From positions 434,001 to 498,000 of the forward strand of contig CM038919.1 in the NCBI GenBank assembly GCA_021904315.1: DNA of 64,000 nt. The letters are read 5' to 3'. Shown in pieces: positions 36,984 through 48,500 of the stretch; within the stretch, counting starts at the first letter, position 1; the number at the start of each line of letters is the position of its first letter. Origin of the DNA: Sphagnum magellanicum. Taxonomy: Eukaryota > Streptophyta > Sphagnopsida > Sphagnales > Sphagnaceae. Below the pieces are notes generated by a model. It was not told where the DNA came from, did no database searches, and was given only the letters and a program-made list of their open reading frames with translations. The translations under genes and the position numbers were made by a program.

Positions 36984-37065
36984 CTAAAACTAAAAGAGGG
37001 GTTAGGGGTGAAAGGAGGCCCAAAGACAGGGTGAAGACAGGGTGATTTTAAGGATATCTCTATTA
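36984..37065 (+). repeat. Dispersed GGGTGAA-rich repeat, copy 2
   Basis: It matches 20318-20402 over ATACCACT, AGAGGGGTTAGGGGTGAAA-like sequence, GAGGCCCAAAGACAGGGTGA and AGACAGGGTGATTTTAAGGA. Confidence 0.75.
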
Positions 37066-38867
37066 CCCTAGCCACATTCCTTGTAATTTTGCTTCACCTT
37101 GCACTTCAAATGATTTGGCTTTGTACTTTTGTAACTGTTTGTTTTGAATGTGAACTCAGGTTGTGTGCACAAACAAAAAGTGATTGATTCATAGTACATG
37201 ACACACAGATACTTAGATATATTGTTAGAGGATTTTGTTTCTTGCAGTTCCATAATAATGGGGCTCAAACCAAACACAAGTTTAGTTCTGACATTTGGGG
37301 GCGGCCGGGAACACCATTGTCATTTGCAGGTTGCAACTACCACAAGGAGTCCAAAGGGGGAAAAAACAGGCACAAACCACCAAACCCACCATCATCGAAC
37401 TCTCTGCCTTAAGGAAGTGGGTGGGGGTTCGGTCAACTAGATGAGTTTGTCAGGCCTTTCAAAATTGAATGCGGAAGAGCATGCATATGTGTGCCTTCAA
37501 AACCTTTACTATCGCCGAACGAGACAGGAAATGGAAACCTCACCTTCCAGTTGAAAACAAAACACTTATTATACTATTACCCACAAGAAAAGATAAAAAT
37601 ATTTTTTTATGCACAAAAAATTAATTGAATTTGAGAGCCTTTAGTTTTTCTTTCACTCACGAAGAAAGCAAACACCCCACGTTTACATGAATCGCTAGCA
37701 ACGGGGACACTACTACGTATCTATTATCCATAAATTAATATCAAATGCCATGTACAAGTATTGTTTCTTTATTATCTCTTCACACTTGAGAACTCTGCAA
37801 AGAAGTACCTCTGTTCTCTGAAATCTGTTCCATTATATAGAGTGTTGTTGCCAAGGTCCCAAAGGATCGATTCTTTAGGCCCTTGTAGTGAACTTTTCCC
37901 AGGCCTCCTACACCCAACCCCAACCCCTTTTTATCTTTCAATAGTTTGGGAAAACACTTAGGTAGTTCCAAGAATGCACAACTAATTTTATTTGCTTCAT
38001 TGCAAAGAGAGGATCCTTTCAGAGGGTTTCATGATCACTTGCAGAAGCCCATTTCAAACCAAAGACTACTACCATAGTAGCTCAACAGCTTCCACACCAA
38101 TTATATATTTTTTTATTTTAAAAAAAATTTAATTTAAATTTTTTTAAGAAAATAAATGTTGAAATTTTCACAAACAAAAAATGTTCTTAAAAAAAAATTG
38201 TGAAGGAATTTATTGAATCTTCAGGAATATTATATATGTCAAAATGAAAATTTCCAAAATTAATTTCTACGACCTTTTAGAAACAGGGTAAGTAGTAAGT
38301 ACACCAATTACTTTACCTACTTCTGACCCACTTCTGGAAACTTGAAGAAAAGGGGCGAAAAAAAACCCATGAGCAGCAGGACCGTAAAAAGCGGTCAAAT
38401 ACCAACACCTTCATTAGCGCCGCAATCTACGCTGAAGTAAAACTCACGGTCAGGGAAAAGATCGAGTCGGGCACCGGTCTGCGCCCCACCCCAAACCCCG
38501 CATTAAATGCGTGTAACTGCCAATGGGTTATAATTGTAAAAGGAGTAAATAATGATCCGGGCAGAAGAACTGCAAGTGGGGCAACCAAATGGGAGATCTG
38601 ACGACCAGCGACCGGCCATTCAGTGCAGAGGGGACAATAAAGGGGTGGTTAAATGTGGGGTTATAGGTGTAGTTGAGAATTAATGTGAGAATTTAGAAGG
38701 GGGGGGGTTGGGGATGGAGGGGTGGGTAGGGTACCAAGCGAGGATGCGTTTCGGTAGTTTGGCCTCTACCCTTTGTCCTTTTATTTCTTTGCTTCCTATT
38801 AACAAAGTAGGTGTTAATAGGTGGTGGTTGTTATCGTTGTTGCTGTTATTTGGGTGGGGAGGTGGCT
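37066..38867. other. Spacer with a locally GC-richer block
   Basis: No gene was recognised. About 38350-38650 is richer in G+C and CpG than its surroundings and could be a promoter or degraded first exon, but no reading frame supports it. Confidence 0.45.
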
Positions 38868-39256
38868 TTGGAAGTTGTGTCCTTCCTTGGGTAGAATGAA
38901 TCACCCTTGCTTAGGTAGTAGCTAGGTTTGTTGTCGCTATCAACCCACCAATGGGCCAAAAACCCAAAACCCAAAACAAAGGTTTGCTACCCTAAGTTTC
39001 ACCCAACGATTTTTGTATAGGAATGGATGGATGGATGGGTAGATGGATGGATAGATGGATGGAGTAAGCTTTCTTGGGAAGTTGTGTCCTTTTAGGCAAA
39101 ATGAATCGCCATTGTCTAGGTAGTAGGTATTTGTTTGTTGTCACTCTCAACTCCTAACCTACCAACAGGGTAAAACCCAAAAAATAGCATGCTGCCCAAA
39201 GTTTTACCCAAAGCCATTATATAGGAATGGATGGATGGGTGAATAGATGGATGGAG
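38868..39256 (+). repeat. Tandem duplication of about 205 bp with GATG microsatellites
   Basis: Unit 1 (38868-39072) and unit 2 (39073-39256) share GGAAGTTGTGTCCTT, TAGGTAGTAG, TTTGTTGTC, AACCCAAAA, TTTxACCCAA and TATAGGAATGGATGGATG. Each ends in a (GATG)n/(GATA) microsatellite. Confidence 0.85.
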
Positions 39257-41204
39257 TTATGTTTGGTTTGGTAATAAATTGGATGAAAGCTTCTTTTTCC
39301 CCCATCTGTCGCATTTTATCGTGGGATTTCTCTAAAAACTAAAGTAGTATATTTTACCTATACATAGTTTTGAGACTTCAAAACATATTGTACCACTAGT
39401 AGTAGTAAGCGTCCAAACCATTGAGACTAGTTTGTCAAATGCATTTAGCCAAAGCGGACAGAAATGAACAAAATGCAAGTTGAGCTTCCTCTGTACTTTT
39501 TCTAGCTTAGGCATTTTGCCACCAACAAGCTGAGCATTCATTTGTAAGACAAGCACAAGGTTTGCATTGGCCGCAAATCATGGTTGTTTTACATTTTCTA
39601 AACAAGCAAATTGGTTACTGTGGCCCTTCATGTGAATACGACCAGCTCCCAAAACATGGAAGTACACCAAAGAAAAAATCAGTCCATGAAAACAGGTAGG
39701 TAGATAATTTGGGCACCACCTCAAGGATTAAAGCATCTTCTCCTCATGGTTTTGTGTGATGGGTGGTGGTGGCTTGTTTATGAAGTAATATCCAAGGGTA
39801 CTTGATTCAAAGGGACCCACAAGCCCTTGGATGAAAGTACTTTGAATGAACTGTTTATCGACTATTTATCATTCAGTTATTGGAAGACAACCAATACAAA
39901 ATGGTCTTTGGCTTTCTTTCATTTGTTCTTGGGGGCCGTGGGGGGTGGGGCATCCGAGGGGTGAAGAAGTGTGATAACAGGTAAACCGAGAGGCGAGTCC
40001 CAATTGGCTCCCTATCCCAGCATGACAGGTCTGGCTTGTCTCTCTGAAATGGCCGCCCCAGAAACCCCCCCCACCCACAAACCGCATGTCCAGTGATGAG
40101 ACCAATCAGTCAGACAATTTGCAATAGTGACTGCCAAAAATGATCATCATTGAGTAAGTAGAGAGTATGCTAAGAGTAGAATACACATTTGGTGAGTTGA
40201 GTAAGTAGAGAGTTAGTGTTGAAAATTGATTAAAATAACAATGTTCGGTTCCTGACATCATTTATGGGCTGCACTTATTGCCAGCAATGAATGTTGATCT
40301 ATCTATCTATGGAAGGGTTTTAGTTAACACTTAGGTGACTAATGGTCCAGCCACACTCCAAGTTTGTGTGTGTTAGTAGCATGTTAAAAATGAACATTAG
40401 TTCACACCTCAAATGTTATGTAATAGCAAGTGTACTTGAAGACTGACGTGGTATTGCAATGTCATTCATCAATGTTTCTTGATTTTTCATCTTTCAAAAA
40501 ATGAAGATTTCATACATTAGTATTGATGTTACTTAGAATCTCAAAAATCAAGAATCATAGCCATTATTACTTTTTCTCTACCTTTTCTTTCTTTCTTTTC
40601 CATTGCCTTAGTTCTATCGACTTGAGCAAGGCATGGCATTGTTCCAATTCCAATCATAGTCTTTTCACTATCTTTACAAATTGTGAATTATAGTGCGTTC
40701 AATAGTCTATGCAAACTAAAATTCTACATGATCTATCTACTACAACCAAGATGTAGCCAATTAACAAGCACAACTATTTTCACCAAGTCCCATCAACAAC
40801 AAGCATTGCAAATGGTAGTCCAATGGTATTAACAATTGCCACTACAATTAGCACTCCAATGAAACCATCAAGTTTTGCAAGTTGTGTTTTAAATACACAT
40901 GCCCAACACCTAAATCATTTCATTATGGGTCCAAAATTGTGGGAGTCTTTTTAAGGCCCTTTAATGAAACATCAGGCTCAACTACTAATATCCTTTAGTG
41001 ATATAGGCATTTTATTTATGGAGGATTGTGTCCATCTTTTTTTTAGGGAATTAAGTTTTGGTGGCTCCATATTTGTGCTTTAGGTTTCATATTTTTGATA
41101 GACCTGTTTTGGATGAGTATGTTTCTCAAGTGAAAGAGGGCCCACACCTACTTTAATCATGCTTACATGCAGTGTGAAATGATTTTCTTCCTACAACTAG
41201 GGAG
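39257..41204. other. AT-rich spacer
   Basis: No recognisable gene, RNA or terminal repeat. The upstream part of the following retroelement remnant may begin within it (about 40900) but is too decayed to delimit. Confidence 0.5.
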
Positions 41205-42135
41205 ATGCACCCTTCGTTTGAAAGTTTAACAATTATTGACACCCCAAGTCTACAAGCATCTTTGATAAACATCCACCACGACACATCCTTTAGGTTTATT
41301 GAGGATGACTCCATTTCTTCAACATCCACATCTCACATTTGTTCTTGTTCAGGCAAGGGGGCAGGGCTATGGTTGGTTGTTAAACCATCTATTTGTTTGT
41401 TTTACATCACACATTTTACTTTCACATTAACATTATGTTTTCATCTCAATTTGATTTAACCCTTAGCATCTAATCTACTCAGATGTGAGTGTGGACACAG
41501 GTTGGACGTATTTGGCACACACTTAGCTCATTGCCCGTTTGGAGGTTAGCAAATAGTCACACATGATGCCATCTAAAACTTCATGTATGCCCTTGTTCAA
41601 GAAAATGGGCACGTTGTATGGAGAGAACGGTGGTACATGTTTACATCAAAAGTTTCATTATGAACCAATTTCTACATGATTTGAAAAGACCAAGTTTTCA
41701 TTGCCAATGTGGTGGTTACTAACCCAACACGGGAGGTGGTGGTTTCGAATGTCATTAGTCAACCACCATGTGCAACTGTGTAACTTAACACCATTGTTAA
41801 AATCCACAAGTATAGACGGCTTCATGAGAGGCACCATTTTATTTTGATGGCCATGGAGGTGCATGGCACACCCCAACATGATATGGAACGTTTCATCAAG
41901 GAATGTGCCCATCTTTTCCATGTGGTCATTTATCCTTGTCTTTTTACATTTAATTTTTCAAGTAACATGTTAGTATTGCTCTTCAACATGCTTTAGCCTA
42001 TACTATAGAAAAGAAAATTGCATCGGTGGATGATGTTCATTTTAGACCTCCCATACTATTAGATCTCATGATTTGCATGTAGGCAACATTAAAAAGGTCG
42101 TGGGTGAAATAACTTCCTACCACAAAAAGGACTAA
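41205..42135 (+). pseudogene. Non-LTR retrotransposon-like C-terminal coding remnant
   Basis: One frame can be followed without a frameshift from 41205 to 41921, closed only by point stops at 41457, 41547, 41574, 41661, 41682 and 41781, and more loosely to about 42135. It reads GKGAGLWLVVKPS, then a CxC...H...C knuckle (RCECGHRLDVFGTHLAHCP), then THDAI, ENGHVVWRERW, DQVFIANVVVTNPTREVVV and MAMEVHGTPQHDMERFIKEC. The order knuckle, then an R/D-DVVV segment resembles the C-terminal knuckle plus restriction-like endonuclease of some non-LTR elements. The RT core itself was not found, so the class is inference. Confidence 0.55.
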
Positions 42136-43448
42136 CTCTTTCCCTATTTTTGGTTCATGTGGGTTTTTCATCCTTTGGTTTTTCTTTGGCCTCCCTTTTT
42201 TGTCTCCCCTCTGATAGTTCTGGCCATTGATCTTTTATTGGTTATTTGCGATTCATTGTTCAATCATTTGATCAAATTTTTAAAACATTCACATCTTGAA
42301 TTTAGTGTCATGAAAACATTGAGAAATCAACAACAAAATTCTAAGAATTCAAAGAAATTTGAACTTGAAATAATCTAAGTCAACTTAATTGCAAACATCA
42401 TAAACCTTAATGATCACATCACAAGAACATTTAATCCACTTCAAAAAAAACAAAAAGAAACATAATTTTTTTGGATATTAATTTTTTTTAAAATCATTTA
42501 TTTAGAAAAACCAAAACAACCCTATTAAAAAAATGTTGATATATTTGCATTTGTCGATGCAAACAAAGTTAAACATGAAGTGAGTTGGGAAGCTATAGAT
42601 CAAAATATAACACGGAAATATTAGTCACAAATTGGCAATGCATCTAAAAAATATTAATGGTAGGTGGTCATTTTCATAATTTTTCCAACACAAGGATAAT
42701 TGGGGGATTTTATATCAAAATTACAAATAGATGTTTAATTATATGGGTGGTGCGCTCAAATTAAAAGATGTTTTTAGGTTTGCTATGAAATAATGGTATA
42801 TTGTAAATATATTTTCATAATGAATTATAATTAATCTATTTATATTTTAAATAAATTAAAATACATAATTTTATTCAATAAGTTGCACCTTATATCTTTT
42901 TCCACGTTCTTTGGAATAAAATGGAGTTGAACTCCTAGGGGTGGCAATAGCCACAACGAAAAATTTCGAACATGTTTATAAAAGACAAATTTTCAAAAGG
43001 ATTGTCTAAAATTTCAACAATGTGTATTTTGAACGAATTAATGTTTTCATGAATAACATATTATATTTTAATTATTCAAGTTCAAAGGACTCCATGAATC
43101 CAAACAATGAAATTGTTTGCCACATGCAACCTTGCCATAAATCTACATTGGTTGATAACCATGAGTTTAATGATGAATGAATGATTATATGCAGTGAAAT
43201 TCTCTTGAAGATATTTATCTCTTTTGTAGATCATGATCCCACCTTACATTGTGCACAAGCAATTGAAGAAGTTTATAGGTGTAATGCCTCCCAATCCTCA
43301 CATTCCTCGTCAACATTGGTTACCTTTAATTCCTTCCCCAATTACTAATTAAAAATGGAACCTCATTGATGGGTTTAGTTTGAAATAGCCCAATATTTTA
43401 ACTTAAAATTTTAAATGCAAATGAACATGTTACATCACATCCTTTATT
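42136..43448. other. AT-rich spacer before the LTR element
   Basis: No feature recognised. The last five bases, TTATT, form the left side of the LTR element's probable target-site duplication. Confidence 0.5.
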
Positions 43449-43761
43449 TGTCGTGGCCTAAGATATTTTGGGATACTTTGGGCAATGTCATGTCCTAGGA
43501 TATTTTTGGATACTTTTGGCAATATCATGGCTTAGGATATTTTGGGATGCTTGGGATACTTTGGGTAATGTCATGTCCTAGGATATTTTGGGATACTTTT
43601 GGCAATATCATGGCCTAGGATATTTTGGGACTAGTATGGTTCAGGGTTATAAAAGGAGATAGTCTGGGGAACAACTGTTCAGCAGATCAACACCAGTTGA
43701 TGGATCAATAAAGCTTGTCTTGTCTTGTAATTCTCCACTTGTTTGTAGTCGGTCCATAACA
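43449..43761 (+). repeat. 5' LTR of the chromovirus
   Basis: U3 begins with five tandem units of about 37 bp (starts 43449, 43486, 43523, 43569, 43606), each T(G/A)TC(A/G)TG(G/T)C(C/T)TA followed by a TTTTGG(G)ATACTTTTGG-type stretch; the third unit has a 9-bp insertion. A TATAAAA box lies at 43648-43654 and AATAAA at 43707-43712. The predicted transcript start is near 43681. Confidence 0.95.
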
Positions 43762-43763
43762 GT

Positions 43764-43773
43764 TTGATCTGCT
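43764..43773 (+). promoter_or_regulatory. Putative self-primer binding site of the chromovirus
   Basis: TTGATCTGCT starts two bases after the LTR end. It is the exact reverse complement of AGCAGATCAA at 43681-43690, 33 bp downstream of the start of the TATA box, where the RNA should begin. No TGG-initial sequence complementary to a tRNA 3' end is seen at the LTR edge. The arrangement equals that of Tf1, whose mRNA 5' end primes reverse transcription. Confidence 0.6.
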
Positions 43774-44541
43774 CCTTTTTGTTTGTTTGTTTTGTTGTTT
43801 CAGTAAGTAGCTAAAGGTATCTTGGGGTGAAACTTGGAAAGGTTATAGAAGACTATAGAACGCTTCTACTCTCAAATTTTCAAAAGAAAAGGATATGTTT
43901 TGTGAAAGTTAAGAGCCTTTGAAAACTCTGTGTCAGATCTGGTTTTTTGGTCATATCTCCTTTGTTTAAGCTTTTTTGGGTCTGTAACTTTGTGATCTTA
44001 TAGATCATATAGGAATATATGTGTGAGAGAAATTTCATGTCATTTCGACTTGTATTGTGAGAGATCCAAGCATCTGAAGTTTCAATCTCAGTTTTGAAGT
44101 CAGTTTCTTTTGAACGTGATATCTCTTTGTGGTCATCATCAATAGGGCTGAAATTTTGAGCAAATATAGAAGACATATATTTTATGTGTCTCCCAAAATC
44201 TCAAGGATTTTGGAGTTTTTGAGAGCGAGTTGTAAGTCATTTTGTGTTCAGGTCCCAGTTTGAGGTGGCTTCAAGGAAATAGCAAGATCTTTCACATTCT
44301 GAAATTAAATGAGCTGAGATTTTGTGAGAAGGTAGTAGACATAGTTGCTCATGTTTTATCAAAATTTTAGAACGATCCAAGGTCATATGTGAGCAGTGTA
44401 GCTTTGCAAAATTGCTATGACAGAAGTTTGTTTTGAAAAGACATCAAAGCCAAAGTTTTGAAGTGGAGCAAATACAACTTGGGAGATCTTGAAGGAAGGA
44501 GTTTGAAGATTGGGAAGCGCAAAAGTGTGAGAACTACCACC

Positions 44542-45501
44542 ATGGACAACTCAGAATCAAACATCGATCTCACTCAAATCCTCGCCGCCCTTCAGCACCT
44601 TCAACAAGAAAATGCCGTGCTTAGAGACTTGGTGACCCGCCTATAGAATCAGCCACCACCTCCTGCCCCAGTACTTCCTGCTCTTGCAATGGTCGCCCCA
44701 GAGCCCAAGATTAGTCTGCCAAAAAAGTTTGATGGAACATGCCTCAAATTTTGAGGCTTTGTTAGCCAGGTACGCCTGATCATGCAACTACACCCCCGTC
44801 GTTATTTTGATGACACCACTCGTGTAAGATTCATTGGAACCCTACTCACTGGGACAGCTGCAGCATGGTTTGCTCCCATCTTGGAAACATCATCCCCTCT
44901 CCTACAAGATTTCAATGCCTTTATGGCGGAATTTGAAGCAGTGTTTGGGGACAGTGACAAGGCCAGGACTTCAGCCAACAAGCTGCATCGCCTCCAGCAA
45001 GGGACACGTTCGGCCATCGTCTACGCCTCAAAATTCAGGTAGCTTGCCTGCGACGTCAATTGGGGAGAAGTTGCCTTGATTGATCAATTTCGCTGTGGGC
45101 TTCGTGATGATGTTCAAGATCTTTTGTTGACACTCGCAGACCCTTCTTCCTTCAGTGAAGCTATCACGCAGGCAATTCGGTGCGATAATCGTCTGTTCGA
45201 ACGTTGCCAGGAAAAAAAAGTCACCTCCAACGCCCAGTTTTGGAACAGTTGGCCTACTACGCTCCCCTTAGTTCCTCAAACAACACCAGTTGCCCGACCT
45301 GCCTCTTTTGGACCTGCTCCGATGCAGATCAACACGGCTAAGTTTAAATCTTTGACAGAAGTCGAGAAACTTCGCCGAAGGACAAACAATCTATGTCTTT
45401 ACTGTGGCAACCTGAAAACAAGAACATCCAGTCACAGTAGGAGCCGTGCGACTGGATCTCACCCAACACCACCTTTGCAAAGGCTCCTGTTCTGCTGTTA
45501 G
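44542..45501 (+). pseudogene. gag: Chromovirus gag remnant
   Basis: Frame from ATG 44542 (MDNSESNIDLTQILAALQHL) through the capsid region (PKKFDGT, FVSQVRLIMQLHP, TGTAAAWFAPIL, FNAFMAEFEAVFGD, DQFRCGLRDDVQDLLLTLAD) to a partial knuckle NLCLYCGN. Premature stops are TAG 44644, TGA 44752 and TAG 45040, with no frameshift until about 45420. The CCHC knuckle keeps only its first two Cys before the frame is lost, so the nucleic-acid-binding part is missing or deleted. Confidence 0.9.
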
Positions 45502-45502
45502 T

Positions 45503-48500
45503 CCCAGTCCTAGTTTCACTCAGTATGTGGACATCATTCATATTCCAGAAAACATACCACAAGTGTCAGCTTTGGTGGACTCCGGCGCCACCTTTTCTTT
45601 CATCGACCAAACATTTGTCGTCCAACACAACATCCATGTGATCAAGAAGTCAACCCCTGTTCCGATAGAGGTTATTGATGGGAGAACCATTGCTTCTGGT
45701 GCAATCACACACGAGACAACCCCTCTGTATCGGCAAGCACACGAAGAAGATTGTTCTCAACATCATCTCCACCCCTCACCATCCCATCATCCTTGGTCTG
45801 CCTTGGCTAGAAGCACACAACCCTATCATTGATTGGCGGTCTAGAACCCTCACCTTTAGCGCACAACAGTGCACCTTTCAAGAACCCCACGCTTAGAAAA
45901 ACACTTTGTCGAGTCCTGCCAAGAACGCTATGGTCAAGAACCCAAAGAGGGTCGAAACCAATTCCAGTTTTCTCAAGTCTGTTATGTCAAGTCCTGTAGT
46001 CAAGAACCCCCAGTTGGTCAGAACTAAACCTTGTCTTGTCAAGAACCTTGTCAAGAATCCTACCCAGAAAACCAACCCTATCCAGATCTTTGTTGATAGA
46101 GCTGTCCCTTTCTATCGAGCTGCTAAGAATCTTCAAGTCTTCGCCATCCATGTCAACCCAGCCAACAACACAAACCCCCCATCAGAACCAACACCTGTCA
46201 ACCTTCCCGAGAAGTACAAGGACTTTGTTGATGTTTTTGAAAAAATTAATGCTGATCAGCTCTCTGCCCATAGTCCATATGACTGCCCGATTGATTTAGA
46301 AGGACACTCACCACCCTTTGGTCCTATCTATGGCCTATTGGAATTGGAACTCCAAGCCCTGCGTGATTACCTTACTGAAAATCTTGCCAAGGGGTTCATT
46401 CAACATTCCAAGTCTTCAGCCGGCGCCCCAATTTTTTTTGTCAAGAAGAAGGATGGCTCCCTTCGACTCTGTGTGAATTATCGTGGACTCAACAAGATAA
46501 CCAAAAAGAATCGATATCCCTTGCCCTTGATTTCAGGTCTCCTGGATCGACTACGTACCGGGAAGATCTTCACCAAGCTTGACCTCCGTGGAGCCTACAA
46601 CTTACTCAAGATTCGTCCCGGTGATGAATGGAAGACAGCTTTCCGCACACGCTACGACCACTTTGAATACATGGTCATGCCCTTCGGCCTCACCAATGCA
46701 CCCGCAATCTTTCAGCATCTGATGAATGATATCTTCAGGGATTACATGGACGAATTTGTTGTGGTCTATTTGGATGACATTTTAATCTTTTCCAAGGACC
46801 AGGAAATCCATGACAAACATGTACGATTAGTGCTTGCGACACTCCGAGAGCATGGTTTATACGCCAAGTTGAAAAAATGTGAATTCGACAAATCTTCAGT
46901 GGCGTTCCTCAGCTACGTGATCTCTCTAGATAGCATTTTCATGGACAAGTCAAAGGTCGAGACCATCCAGTGTTGGGCTACTCCATCCTCGGTCAAGGAC
47001 GTTCAACGCTTCCTGGGGTTTGCCAACTTCTATCATCGGTTTATCAAAGGCTACTCCAAGATCGCAACACCGTTAATAACCTTGACTTGCAAAGACAAGC
47101 CCTTCTCGTGGAACCCAACGGCCCAGGCTGCTTTTGATACTCTTAAGATGGCATTCACCTCTGCACCCATCTTGATACATCCCGATCCTGCCAAGCCATT
47201 CATTGTGGAAAAGAACGCTTCAAATTTTGCCTTGGGAGCTATTCTATCTCGATTTGGAATAGATGGGTTGCTGCATCCAGTGGCTTTCTATTCACGGAAG
47301 TTAACCAATGCCGAAATCAACTACCAGGTCTACGATAAGGAACTCCTGGCAATCATCACGACATTCGAGCAGTGGAGACCGTATCTTGCCAGAGCTCAAC
47401 ATCGAGTCCAAGTTCTGACAGATCACAAGAATTTCCTTTATTTCACAACTACTCGAACCTTAAATTGTCGCCAGGCATGCTGGTCTATCTTCGTAGCTGA
47501 TTTCAACTTTGAGATTTAGTATCAACCCGACACCCAGCAAGGGAAAGCTGACGCGCTATCTCGTCATTCAGAATATGAACTTCGAGCGGGGGATGAGGCC
47601 TACGATAAACAGAACCAGACTTTACTCAACCCCAAACAATTTCAAGTTGCAACAACAATCAGCACCCTCCCAGACTCATACCTTGTGAGGGACATCAAGA
47701 TGGCAACTGAAGAAGACACCTGGGCTACCAACATCAAGAAGGAACTCCAAGAACGACCAAGGAACCAAAATCGTGATGATCTGGATCAATTTGAGCAGCA
47801 AGACGGACTTCTCCTTCGAAATAACCTGATTTATGTACCCGAAGGACCTATATGCCTAAAAATCTTGAGAGAATGTCACGACAACACCCTGGCAGGTCAC
47901 TTTGGAATAGCACGGACTCACGAACTAGTGTCAAGGACTTACTGGTGGCCCAAAATGAACAAGCTGCTACGGGAGTATGTCAAGTCTTGTGATACATGTG
48001 CTCGATCCAAGGCTCCCAGACATTGCCCGTTTGGACTCCTACAGCCTCTGTCGATTCCTAGCCGACCTTGGGGATCTATTGCAATGGACTTCATCACAGA
48101 CCTCCCTATTGTTAGAACCAAGAATTCAATACTGGTTGTGGTCGATCGACTCACCAAAATGGCCCATTTCACCCCTTGTTCCAAGTCAATCACGGCAGAA
48201 GAGACAGTTCAGTTAATTCTGGACGAGATCGTCCGACTGCATGGACTCCCCGAAGAAATTGTGTCCGACAGAGGTCCTCAGTTTGCATCCAAGTTCTGGC
48301 ATCGTCTATTTGAGCTTCTTGGAGTTGACATCCGGCTATCTTCAGTTTTCCACCCCGAGACAGATGGACAAACCGAACGGACAAACCAGACACTCGAGCA
48401 ATACCTTTGTTACACTGTGAACTACCAATAGGACGACTAGCTGGACCTACTATCTCAAGCAGAGTTTGCTTATAACAACACAACACATGCATCGACCGGG

